NCBI RefSeq assembly: GCF_030704535.1
Contig: NC_081819.1
Span: 20,680,001 to 20,744,000, forward strand
Reading direction: 5' to 3'
Source: Vitis vinifera
Taxonomy: Eukaryota > Streptophyta > Magnoliopsida > Vitales > Vitaceae
Length of the DNA stretch: 64,000 nucleotides
Shown here in pieces: positions 43,056 to 54,892 of the stretch. The notes below the pieces were generated by a model. That model did no database searches, was not told the origin of the DNA, and saw only the letters and a program-made list of their open reading frames with translations. Position numbers and translations under genes: made by a program. Positions within the stretch are counted from its first letter, which is position 1, and the number at the start of each line of letters is the position of its first letter.

Positions 43056-43715
43056 GTATGAATTTCCTTATCATTAATAGTGAAATAGTACAAATAATTG
43101 AATGAAAGAAACATATATTTTCTTTTCTAGAAAACTTTCAATGGATATTGCATGCATTCCTATCACATCGTTACTACTACGTATAGTGTTTGGATTATGG
43201 ACAATGATGTTGTCTTACTAATGAATTTTAGGAGGTCGAATTTGCCAATAAGATTTCTAGGAAAGGGTTTTATTATGGATTTTTGATATTTTTATAGTAT
43301 ATTAAAAATATTATTTGTAAAAATGGTAGTTTTGAAAATATGGAGAGAATTATGTGATTTGTATAAGCACCACACAACAATTTTAGTATATTTTTTTGAA
43401 TTGTGTCTTGAAAAGATGATTTCAATGTATTAACGTAAAATCATGTTTTTAACACGTGATTATAATTCAATTATTTTTTAATTGTTATTCACATTTTTTC
43501 TTCTTATATATTTTTTTATGTATTTATAATTTTAATTTTGTTCTCATCATGTCTTTCAACTTTTATTGTTTTTTTCTTTTTATTTTATTTTTAAAATAAT
43601 CATTTTATATGGATGAAATGTAAAAGGTAGTATAAAGGCTGCAATTCGCTTGTAGAAGTTTATTTTAAGGGAATGTTATGTGTTGGATTTAGGTTCTCAT
43701 AGGATTTAGGTATTC

Positions 43716-43757
<42 letters not shown>

Positions 43758-44107
43758 TGCATGTTATCTACATTAGGTTTCTTTAGATCTAATGCAATGG
43801 AAAAACATGGCGTTAAAACAAAAAAAATAGAGTGGATTTAGAAAGTACAGAAATCATACCTGCAATCTGAATATTCCTAAGTTGATTTCAAGTTGGTGAA
43901 GATGTTAGAAACACAGTAAAACTCGTCTACTTGGTATTCTTCAACCTGATCTCTTCTCATGCGGGTCTAAACATGAGAAAAATGTGGACTTTTTTCTTCT
44001 TCTTTGAAGGTGGATAGAATTTCTCTTTGGAGGCTCTTTGGAAGAAAATAGACAAAAATCTAAAAATTTTATAATGCTCTTTGTGCATTTAAGTAATTTG
44101 AGTTCTT
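43056..44107. other. Unclassified segment between pseudogenes C and D
   Basis: About 1 kb that replaces the expected exons 6 and 7 of C. It holds a TA tract (about 43716-43731) directly followed by a GA tract (43732-43757). The stretch after about 43770 reads like LTR or other retroelement sequence but has no identifiable border. No coding region seen. Confidence 0.45.
43716..43757. repeat. Compound TA/GA microsatellite
   Basis: TA repeats pass directly into a run of about 13 GA units. Confidence 0.92.
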
Positions 44108-44728
44108 AGCCTCCCAAGGAACTTCATATTCTCAGCATTAAGACTTCGGATGCCGGATTAGTCGTGTTTTCCAAATCCACCACTCCTTTAGCAATGGTAT
44201 GTCCTTCATGTTTCTTGTCATCACTTGCACCCACCAAATCTCCAATCCAAAGGCTCTCCCAACTTTCTCAATGAAGAAAACTTCGAATCCTGATCCGATA
44301 AACTCCAGCAAGATTTGGTGGATATTTCAATTGGTTTGGAATATTATTATAGATTTTTGATGTTTGTAGCCACAACGCCTTTCCTAGAGGATACTAAGAC
44401 GTCACTCAGCAGTGGTCAGAAAAAGGAAGATGGGCTTGTGCCAAGGAGGTTTGTTTACCGAACCATTAATATTGATGATATTAAACTAATTAAGAATGGG
44501 ATGAAAACTGTAAGTTGATTCCACAAGTTACAACCAAGCTATGTATATAATATGATTGATCAGTTGGGAAATTTGGAAAAAAGCTAGATAAAATCTTTAA
44601 ACTATATGAGTGGAAACACTTTAACATATTTTCCATTAATGACAGGTGAGGCCAAGGAAGATAAAAGGAGCCACCGAAAAGAGAAATAATCTTCCTAAGA
44701 ATATTCACCTTAGGGCAACTCTTCTCAT

Positions 44729-44944
44729 TGATAGCCAAACAGAATACACTCAAGCTTCAGCTCTTCCAAACCAAACTGATCAAGAACTCAGCTCCCAATT
44801 AGTTACAACAACCCAAGGAAGTTAGAATAGCTGTACAATAGAGTAGTTAGTGTAACAGTTGAATAAACCTTTATAAAAACCATGATGCTGCTATTATATT
44901 CAAGATATGAAATGAAAAACACAGTTTCAGTTCAGTTTCTAACA
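44729..44944 (+). repeat. 5' LTR of the copia element in D
   Basis: 216 bp, TG...CA, followed directly by the primer-binding site. A TATAAAA-like box lies in CCTTTATAAAAACC. Confidence 0.93.
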
Positions 44945-45045
44945 TGGTATCAGAGCAGAATGATCTCTTGAAAGAATTCTTCTTGAAAAGATAAGCTTCA
45001 GGCTGCACAATACGCTCGTCTCTCAAAATATCATCTGTCTCACTA

Positions 45046-48000
45046 ATGGCAAATTCAACTCAGTATTTTGATTTGCAAACTAGAGTGGCACCTGTGTCTT
45101 CTTCCTCAAATGACATTCTTCCACAAACACAGGTACTTAATCATACACTCTCGATCAAACTTGATATAAATAACTACATTTTGTGGAAAACCCAAATAAA
45201 AAACGTAATATTTGCCAATGGCTTTGAAGACTACATTGATGGTTTGAAGGTGTGTCCTTCAAAAGAAACAAACATTGGTGTCTTAAACCTAGAATTCATT
45301 TTGTGGAGACGTTTTGATTGTATAATGTTGAGTTGGATCTACTCCACTCTTACTCTTGAAATTATGGGACAGATTGTTGGGTTTCAGACTTCTCATGCAG
45401 CATGGACTGCATTAGAGAAGATATTCTCAACTTCATCAAAGGCTCGAGTAATGCAACTCCGATTAGAGTTCCAAACAATAAGAAAAGGGTCTTTGTCAAT
45501 GATGGAATATATCCTCGGGATCAAGAACATTTCTAATAACCTAGCAACAATTGGAGAATCAGTGTCTGAAAGGGACCAAATTCTTTAACTTCTTGCGGGT
45601 CTTGGAGCTTATTACAACTCCATAGTAGCTTCCTTATCATCACAAGAAGATGACCTCTCTCTTCACTCAGTTCATAGTATTCTTCTTACTCACGAGCAAC
45701 GATTATGTCTCCAAAATACAGTACCTAAAAGTGATATTGTTAATGCAAATATTGCAACCACTCAACACAAAAATAATAACAACAAAAGGCACAACAACAA
45801 ATTCAGTTTCTCTCAAAACAAAAATGGCCCTGGACTAGGAAGATATCCATCTGGTGGCAGAGGACAAGGAAACCACATTATCTTTACTGATCGTCCACAA
45901 TGCCAATTGTGTGGAAAATATGGTCACACCGTTCACAAGTGCTATCACAGATTTTATATTAATTTTCAAGGCTATACATTTGCAAATAGTCCTTCTATAC
46001 ATAATACATCTAGTGGCAACAACCAAATGCAAGCTATGGTTGCATCTCCAACTTCGGAAAATAGTGAGACATGGTTCTTTAACATTGGGGTTACTCATCA
46101 TCGGGCTCAAGATATTGAGACTCTCTCTAATGTTCAAGCATACAAAGGAAATGAGCAAGTTATTGTTGGAAATGGTAAGAAACTTCCAATCCTCCACAAT
46201 GATTCAAAATTCTTTCGGTCCACCTTCAAAAAAATTCATTTAAAGAAAGTCTACCATGTTTCCCACCTCACTACTAATCTAATTAGTGTTTTCAAATTCT
46301 ATACCGATAATAATGTCTTTTTTGAGTTTCATCCAAAGTTCTTTTTTGTTAAAGATAGAGTCTCAAGACAAGTTCTTATTCAAGGACAACTTAAGAATGA
46401 CTTATATGAATTCCCTCCTTTGACTGATGATGCCCCTGCAGTCTTCTACCCTCCTACAACGTCAAACATCACCTCTAGCCTCTGGCATTCCAGGCTTGGT
46501 TATCCAGTTGATGATATTCTAACTAAAGCTCTTAATCTCGTAATTTTGCTTATCAAAGAAATAAAACGTGATGTTTGTTCTGCTTGTCCAGTTGCAAAAA
46601 GTCACAAATTACCATTTTCTTTGTCAAATTCCAGAGTTTCTCATCCTCTTGCTTTAATTCACACTGATCTATGAGGATCTGCCCCAAGTCCATCTACAAT
46701 TGGTGCTCAATATTTTCTTCTATTTATTGATAACTTTTCCCGATTTTCTTGGATATATTCTCTACATACAAAAGATCAAGCCTTACCGACCTTCATCAAA
46801 TTTAAAATAATGGTTGAAAATCAATTTTCTTTCTGTATTCAATGTTTTCAATCTGATAATGGTGGAGAATTCAAAACTTTCACTCCTTATCTTACCACTC
46901 ATGGGATTACATATAGATGTTCTTACCCTACACTCCTGAACAAAATGACCAAGTTGAACGAAAGACGAGACATTTAGTTGAGACTGGTCTTGCCTTATTA
47001 GCCACAACTTCTTTACCATTACAATTTTGGTTTTATGTCTTTCATACAGCTATTTACCTCATTAATCGGTTGCCAACTAAAGTTCTTCAATTTCATTCTT
47101 TTTTTCAAGTGTTGTTTAATAAAATTCCAAACTATCACCATCTCAAAGTGTTTGGTTGCCTATGCTATCCATACCTTCTCCCATATAATAAACATAAACT
47201 TTGTTATCGCTTTAGTCCGTGTGTGTTTCTAGGCTACAGTCCTACTCACAAAGGTTACATGTGCTTTGATTCTAACTCCAACGGCATATATATCACTCGA
47301 CATGTAAAATTTCATGAGACAAAATTTCCATCCCAGTAGACTGTTAACACCACATCTGCGTCTTCTTCTTATCCGTTCATGTCTATTCCACCAACTCAGA
47401 CTTCACAGTCTTCAATTCCTACATCTCAATCTCCTCACTTGTCTAATTCTACTCATTCATGTCATTCTTCCCATAATTCAGCTTCCTTAATTCCCATACC
47501 CGGCCCTATTCCAGTTCCTTTCATTGCATCTTCCAGTTCTTCTCTTACTAATCCCTCAGCACCACACAATTCACATCTTATGATCACCCAATCAAAAGTT
47601 GGAACTTTAAGAAAAAACTTCTTTTGGCTCATAAACCTATTGAACCTTATTATTTCCAACAAGCCTCCAAGGATCCAAATTGGGTTTCAGCCATGGAAAC
47701 GGAATACAAAGCTCTCATACAAAACCATACCTGGCAGCTAGTTCCTTCTCCTGCTGATAGCAATATCATTGGATGTTGTTGGATATACAAATTAAAATAT
47801 AAACCAGATGACACCATTGATCAATACAAAGCTCGCTTAATCGCTCATGGTTTCACACAAACTCCAAGTCTGGATTACTTTGAAACTTTTAGTCCTATGG
47901 TGAAAGCTTCAATAATAAGAATTGTGTTTGCCATTGCTATTTATTTCCAATGGCCACTTAGACAACTAGACATTTAAAATGCATTTCTAAATGGTGACCT

Positions 48001-50103
48001 TGACGAACAAGTATTCATGGCTCAACCCCGTGGTTTTGTTGATCCTCAGTTTCCCTCATATGCTTGTAAACTCAACAAAGCATTGTATGGACTTAAACAA
48101 GCCCCACGAGTTTGGTTGCATAAGCTTAGTCATGCTCTTCTTCAATGGGGATTCCAAGCCTCAAGAGCTGATAGTTCCATGTTTTTTCGACATTTAGCAA
48201 CTGATGTTTTAATCTTACTTGTTTATGTTGATGATCTTTTGGTGACTGGAAGTAATTCTTCTCAAGTTTCCTCTTTTATTTCCTACCTTAACTCTACCTT
48301 TGCCATCTGTGATCTTAGATGCCTGAATTATTTTCTTAGTATTGAGGTAATACACTATGGAAGCAGGATGCACCTCAGTCAACACAAATATGTTCAGGAT
48401 CTTCTTGCACGTACAAATATGTTGGATTCCAAGCTAGCACACACACCTGGAATTCTGGGTAGAACTCTTTCACAACATGATGGTCCTCCATTTTTGGATA
48501 TCAAGCTCTATCATAGCACCGTCGGTGCTCTTCAATATGTCACCTTAACTCGGCCCGACATTGCATTTGTTGTTAACAAAGCTTGCCAATTCATGACCAA
48601 TCCCACAGAAACTCACTGGCTTGTAGTTAAACGGATCCTTTGTTATTTAAAAGGCACCTCCAGTTATGGTCTACAACTACACCAAGCTAAATCTCTTGAT
48701 CTTTACGAGTATACAAATGCAGATTGGGTCTCTTGCCTAGATGACTGTCGGAGTACCAACGAGTATTGTCTCTTTCTTGGACCCAACCTGATATCTTGGT
48801 CATCAACCAAACAAAGGTTGGTATCCCGCAACAGTGCAAAATCTAAATATCGGGGTCTAGCTTCTCTAACCTCATAAATCATATGGGTCCAGTCTGTGCT
48901 CCAAGAGTTATGTCTCTCTCTCTTTGCTCCTCATTCTATCTGGTGTGATAATCAAAGTGCATCTCATTGATGGGATAAACGCAAACAATGCACAACCAGA
49001 TTTTATCCCCTCTTGTGAGAACCTAATAGGAATCAATTTAATAGAGTAACAACAATTCACCCAATGCAACAAGAATATGAACACCAACAATTTTTAGCGT
49101 GGAAAACCTTCCTAAATGTGAGAAGTAAAAACCACGGGACCCTTAAGCCACTTAAACCCTCCACTAATATAATCAATGGGTTACACAATTCTCTCTAGAT
49201 GAAACTAGAGGTTTACATCAGCCATATCTCAAGACAATTAGTCTTGACAAATACAAAACAACTTGCATAAAACAATGGAGGGATCTCACCAAAACAGAGT
49301 TACTGTTCCCGGACACAAATCACCACTGTTCCAAACTCCAAATCCAATCTCCACCGTTCAAAATGAAGATCAATGAGTTAAGAACGTGCTAACCAAAAAT
49401 CATCTCGATCAGACCACGGATTAATCTCGATCAAAGCTGCAGATCAGAACTGCCCGGGTGAAAAGAAATTCAACAACAAAGATGCATTGTTCATGGACTG
49501 AAACAACAACCTTCCAGAACTCCAAATCCGATCTCCACCGTTCAGATTAGATATCAATGAGTTGAGAATCTCTCCTTCAAATTTTAGGTCGATCAGACCA
49601 CACACGAAGCGGGATCGGCCGTTTGATGAAATCTGGACAGTAAAGAGAAGAAAAGAAATCAACGTTTTTCTTCTCTCTAACTTCAAACTCAATGGCTCTT
49701 TCTCTTTTTCTCTCTAACTTTCTCTTCCTTTTTCTTCTTACTCTCCTCCTAGGGCTACAAAGATGAAGAAGAAGAAGAGAAAATGATTTCTTCTTCCCTT
49801 TTATACATTAAGGCCTAAGAAGCCTTAAATGTTTGGGCTTTGGGCTTTCCTCCACAAGAAGGAAATAACCCAACCCAACACTCATTTGGCTGCTAATCGA
49901 GTTTTTCATGCTCGATCCAAGCACATTAAACTAGATCTTCACTTCATCCGAGATCATGTTCTTCGCAAAAATCTCAACACCCACTACATTCCAACCTATG
50001 ATCAAATTGCTGACCATTTTACCATGCACTTACCAAACTCTCAGTATCTTGGATTTAGAACAAAGCTCTCCATTGTTCCTCGCCCTGTGAGCTTGAGGAG
50101 GGA
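45046..50103 (+). pseudogene. Decayed gag-pol of the copia element
   Basis: Domains in copia order (gag, protease, integrase, RT, RNase H) in shifted frames. Gag starts at 45046 (MANSTQYFDLQTRV) and stops at 45586-45588. The CCHC knuckle CQLCGKYGHTVHKCY is near 45900-45950. The protease site D(S/T)GA reads NIGV, so the catalytic Asp is lost. Integrase parts follow (LWHSRLGYP, HTDL followed by a stop, SDNGGEF, then a frameshift to PEQNDQVERKTR). RT has NHTWQLVPSPAD, KARLIAHGFTQT, RQLDI then a stop, ALYGLKQAPRVW and the YVDD site near 48226. RNase H is split by the solo LTR: it breaks at CDNQSASH and resumes at LAANRVFHARSKH. Not functional. Confidence 0.9.
48968..49880. mobile_element. Nested solo LTR (913 bp) in the copia RNase H region
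   Basis: The RNase H frame is interrupted after CTCAT (48963-48967) and resumes at CTCAT (49881-49885). The 913-bp insert begins TGATGGGATAAACG and ends ACCCAACCCAACA, giving TG...CA ends and a 5-bp duplication as expected for an LTR. There is no internal coding region, primer-binding site or second LTR, so it is best explained as a solo LTR left by recombination. It contains an internal imperfect repeat (TCCAAATC(C/A)-AATCTCCACCGTTC near 49338 and 49521). Confidence 0.88.
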
Positions 50104-50319
50104 TGATAGCCAAACAGAATACACTCAAGCTTCAACTCTCTCAAACCAAACTGATCAAGAACTCAGCTCTTAGTTAGTTACAACAACCTAGGGAAGTTAA
50201 AACAGCTGTACAGTAGAGTAATTAGTGTAACAGTTGAATAAACTTGTATAAAAAGCATGATGCTGCTATTATATCCAAGATATGAAATGAAAAACATAGT
50301 TTCAATTCAATTTCTAACA
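50104..50319 (+). repeat. 3' LTR of the copia element in D
   Basis: 216 bp, same ends as the 5' LTR, followed by the target duplication CTCAT and the rest of exon 4. Confidence 0.93.
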
Positions 50320-52017
50320 CTCATGAATATAAGACCATTACCAGGGATTCATGTGAGTGATTTTCTTATTGAATTTGAAAGAATATTTGTAGGAAAATCT
50401 AGCTACTGTATAGATAACTTAAAGATATATTATAGATTTATTCATCATGAAATTTCATGATAACAAGGCTTTAGTTGAGATGATAGAGAAGGGGTATGTC
50501 CAAAGTGAAATGGGGAAATTGGATTGGATTTGAGCTCCTCTCCTTTACCATTGGATTATACAATGACCCTTTAAAATATGTTCGCCAATTAAAGCCACAA
50601 TTGATCGAAAAAAGTGTTATCATGAAGCTATATTTATATTTTTCATTATTAAGATGGTTCTCAAATTATTTAGCACTAAGGTATGAATTTCCTTATCCTT
50701 AATACTCAAATAGATCATCTAGGATATTATACATTTTCAAACTCCTCTTCTTCGGAAAAAAAAAAATCAATAAAATCTAACATCTATTTTTTGTTTCATT
50801 TCCTTTCTATTTTCTTCAATGCTCATGATCTTACCTTAGAGATCATTTTTTCTTTCTTTTTGCATGGCAAACAGACTATAGTATTTTTATTCCACAAAGT
50901 TCTGAATCACACAACAATGTACTTCTCAAACATGGTTGGACATCTTGAAGAAATAAGTTTTTATAATCATCCAATGGTTTTCCTTACTCCAAGAGTTTTT
51001 GACTAACCCCATGTAGGTATATCTTTGCGGTTAGAAAGCATGAAACGTAATTAGGAAATTATATTTGCATTCACCAAATTTTTCTTTACATCAATCCTAT
51101 TTACACATTCACTTTAAAATACTAACCTTATTAACACATTACCTACAAAGTTCCAATATCACAAGAACACCATACCCATTCTTCTCTTTTATGTCTATCA
51201 TCTTCTTTATTTTTCTCTCAACTTTTTTCTTCTCAACAACAAATCCTGAGAAAAACTGTCTTTTAAGGCTTAGTCTTTGTGTAAATTTTGATTTAAAAAA
51301 AATTGTTATAAAAAATAATTGAAAAATAATTAGAAAGAATTTATAAATGATTTCAAAGTGAGAAATCACCAAAGAAAAAAAAAATGCAAGAGAAATGAGA
51401 AAATAACTCATTTCATGGTGTTTATACCTAAAAAACTGAATTCCATGCAAATGTTTAGGCTTCAACCTAGACATTGAAAAGGAGTCCAAACCTAGAAGGT
51501 TGGACACTAAAGAGGGATCCAAACCTAAAAGGCAAACACCGTGCAAATGTTCAACCTTAGTGTGTTGGACACTAAAAAGGAAAATATATGTGTATTTCTC
51601 CTTCAATGTAGTTCAATTATTTCCCAATATAATCCTCTTCGGTTAAAAATACCCTTTACCAATTTTTTCTAATCTCTATCTCGCATCAAACACTTTTTGG
51701 ATAAAAAATTATATATATATAACACTTATAAATGAAAGAAGCTACTTTGGTTTGTTGGATAAAAATCAGGAAATATGACAATGATCATACTTAGACTATT
51801 TTTTTTTATACGAAATGCATAATCATCGTGTGTTTTTCTACAGGGATTAATAATTCATTTTCAAAGTTACATCAACAAAATGAGACTTGTTCTTTCAATT
51901 GATAAAGATATTGTTCTTGATTGTCACCGGCTATGTGATGATTTTGAAGTGTCAGTCAAGCTCATCAAGGATGTTGTCATAACAAGAGGGCTTGTTAAGG
52001 AAAATTCCACAAGATGA

Positions 52018-54420
52018 GAATGATTATATGTAAATATACACAAATACATCCACAACACAATTAAAATTATGTTACATTTGTATGAATTGTGAAGGTGTGT
52101 GTGCTTCTATGGTCATTTGTAGTTTTATGATTATATGCGTTTTATAGATCTAAAGTAGATCAATTTAAAAGAAGACATCTAAATGGAAATTAACGATAAA
52201 TTATGATTTTTAGTTGATAAGCATAAAATTGTTTACAACATATATTTACATATTTAGGCTATTCTTTACCAAATTTATTACATATTTAGGTTTTACTATT
52301 TTATTCGCAACATAGATTTGCAGTTAACGAGCCTTTAGATAGCTATACCCAAGCCTCCTTTAGAACCGTTTGGATGAATTGATGGATGAAAACCCTTCTA
52401 ATGACACTGGTCATTATCATGGGTCACAATATTTGCACTACAAGAAGACAAGGTAATGAAAGCAATAACTTTTTATTTTATTTTAATTTTCTATTTGATT
52501 GAATTTTAGTCTATTGATTACTTATTTTCGCCACTAAAATTTAGATAATCTTGTCCTTTGATTTTTTTTTTTTTTTGAACACACCACAATTTTACTGTTC
52601 TTTCTTAAGAATCAACAATAGTATTTCAAATCGCCAAAAAAGCTCACTATCCACGTGAAAATGATACTCGGATCTCTTTCCAATCGTATTGTAATCATGA
52701 TTCTTATGCTTCGGAACTTGACTTGTAAACGTTTAATACTTTTTTAGGAAAATAAAATGAAATTAATAAACTTTCACTCTCACACATAACACTTGAAAAA
52801 AATCAACAAGCATTATTAAAATGGTTTATATATATATATTTATTTATTTTTTATTAAATTTTGAACTCTCTAATGTTATAGATATATTATATTGTCACAT
52901 GCATGTATCAAGAGGCTTGGAAAATTTTATATGATGGTAAGACATGTGGGTCATGCCTTGTTTTGGGCATGGACCCAGCTTGGGCCAGTCTTGGGCTTGA
53001 GCCTGATTGGGTCTTAAGTTGGCGTTAATTAGTATTATGAAGTCAAAGATTTACAAAATTGATTGGGCTCCATGATATCTCACATTTTCAAAAGAGAAGT
53101 TCCTAACACTTCAAAATTTTTAAACAACAAAGATAAGGAGGCAAGAGGGTAAAATATCTACATAGGTTGTTTGAGAAAAAGTAAGGGATTTTCACAACTC
53201 AAATGCTATCAAAACAATATTTTAATCAGGGATGATAATAAGATGGGTTTGGAATGGGTCACCTAGTCCCAATCCTGTCTCGTTTATTTAAACTAATCTC
53301 ATTCTCGTTCCATTAAAAAAATTAAATAGGACGGGGTGGGAAAGAGCAGATGGGGCGAGACGGGTATGCGAATTTCCCATACACGCCTGCCCCACTCCAT
53401 TTAACTTTCTTTTTAAAAATTGTTTTTAACTTTTTTATAAATAATTAAAATATTATAATTTTTATAACTTATTTTATTGAAAAATATTTATTATTATTAT
53501 TATTATTATTATTAAAAATAGGAAAATAAAAATTAAATTAAATTAATTTTATATATAATCGGGGTGAGGTGAGACAAGACAATACCGAAACCCACCTTGA
53601 ATCCCTTTCGAGTTTTAAAAAAAAATTCTCAAATCCACTCATAACCTATTTATTTAAATTTCAAACTCATCATATTAGGAGTCGGGCATGATGAGTACTC
53701 AAAAAAACTTGTCCTATTATCATCCATAATTCTACACTTTTTTTTTTTGTTTCTTTTTTTAAAACAAAAACTTAATAATTTCTATATAAAAATGTTGAAG
53801 CTCTTATATAAAAAGTATATGTTTACCTTGTGTCCCTAATTTTTTTTAAAAAATAAATAAATAAATTTGAGGTAATAATTTTTATTTTATTTTAAGTTTT
53901 TCAGTTAGGTTTTAAAAGTTATTATTCCTTTTAATACAAATTTTTTTATTTAAAATAAAATTATTACTATTTACTACTTTAAAAAATAAACCAATACTAA
54001 GATATTTATTATGAAACAAAAATTACTAAATGATGCATTTATTTTTTGTGGGCGAATGTTATGACTTATATTATTTGTAAGGATAAAAATATTGGAAATA
54101 TGTATAAAAATATTGTGATTGGATTTTACGAAAATATTGAAAAACCAAAGGAATAAATAAAATGATGAATGTATTTAAGGATATAAAAAATGATTATGCG
54201 GATGTGACTATTTTTTGTTTAAAAATATTTAAAATTTTATTTATAAGCTTATACTTTTCTTCTATTTAATATTGAAAATGCTAATTACAAAAATTATCAT
54301 GTAGTTTGATAAATTTAAAAAAAAAAAATTAAAAATTATTATTCATTAGTTTTTAATATTTCATATCATAATAAATCTATTTTATATCTTTTGTAAATAT
54401 CAATCAAGTTTGGCTTGGTG
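52018..54420. other. 3' flank of pseudogene D, duplicated from the B type, with insertions
   Basis: Segments at 52018-52175, 52845-53030 and 54165-54330 match the flank of gene B in order, with extra DNA between them. One such segment (about 53230-53720) has motifs like GGGGTGGG and TAGGACGGGG, and a TTA microsatellite at 53489-53513. No gene seen. Confidence 0.55.
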
Positions 54421-54425
54421 GTTAA

Positions 54426-54800
54426 TGTAGGGAATTAAACCAAATTCCCAACCCGTGAGAAACAAAAATTAGAGAAAAACACACGCCAAAGAAAAACAAT
54501 CACACGCACAAGACAGTATTTATGTGGTTCGGCAATTTGCCTACGTCCACGGAGTTGCAGGGATATCACTATTATCAGGGAAGAATACAGAGTACAACCT
54601 AGCGGCTACAATATTCTCTCTATATATATAATACGACAACCCCACCACACTAAAAAACCCTAATTACAAAAGGTGGTTCCACAATGGGCTAAACGAGCCC
54701 AATAGGCCTCAATAAATCTCCCATTAAAAAGCCATGCAATATTATTCGGGTCAGGTCGTCTAATCAGATTAAACAAAACTAGGCTCCACAAAGCCCAACA
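54426..54800 (-). repeat. 3' LTR of the minus-strand copia element
   Basis: 375 bp, next to the polypurine tract. Confidence 0.94.
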
Positions 54801-54892
54801 AATCTCCCACTTGGAGACTAGTCCAATCACCAACATCAAACCGCTATCCTCCAAGAAACAATCCCTCATCTCTACAACTCATCCTCCTATCC

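Larger units (their letters stand above)
44729..50319 (+). mobile_element. Ty1/copia LTR retrotransposon inside exon 4 of D
   Basis: Complete structure: 216-bp 5' LTR (44729-44944), primer-binding site TGGTATCAGAGC at 44945-44956 (initiator tRNA-Met type), internal region, purine tract GAGGAGGGA before 50104, and 216-bp 3' LTR (50104-50319). LTRs start TGATAGCC and end TTCTAACA. A 5-bp target duplication CTCAT (44724-44728, 50320-50324) lies within exon 4 of the acyltransferase, whose codons resume directly after it. By hand the two LTRs differ at about 19 of 216 positions (about 91% identity), mostly transitions, so the insertion is not recent. The internal region is decayed and contains a nested solo LTR. 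Confidence 0.95.
44108..52017 (+). pseudogene. WSD1-like acyltransferase pseudogene D, split by a retrotransposon
   Basis: Remaining pieces: 3' 402 bp of exon 2 (44108-44509), exon 4 (44646-44728 and, after the copia insertion, 50320-50352), exon 5 (50468-50680), exon 6 (50875-51012) and exon 7 (51844-52017). Exon 1, the 5' part of exon 2 and exon 3 are missing; intron 2 runs straight into intron 3 sequence. Lesions include loss of the Gly-Asp part of HHSLGDG (now close to HHSFSNG), an extra A in exon 4, a 4-bp insertion in exon 5 (TATG within GGGGTATGTCC) and TAA in place of the Gln codon of GQPH in exon 6. Exon 7 still reads to a normal TGA. This copy was already broken, or became broken, around the insertion; order cannot be proven. 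Confidence 0.88.

Noticed and set aside
40456..52017. C and D as one very long functional gene
   Set aside because: Both carry parts of exons 2, 4 and 5, so they are separate copies; frameshifts and stops in each prevent a normal product.
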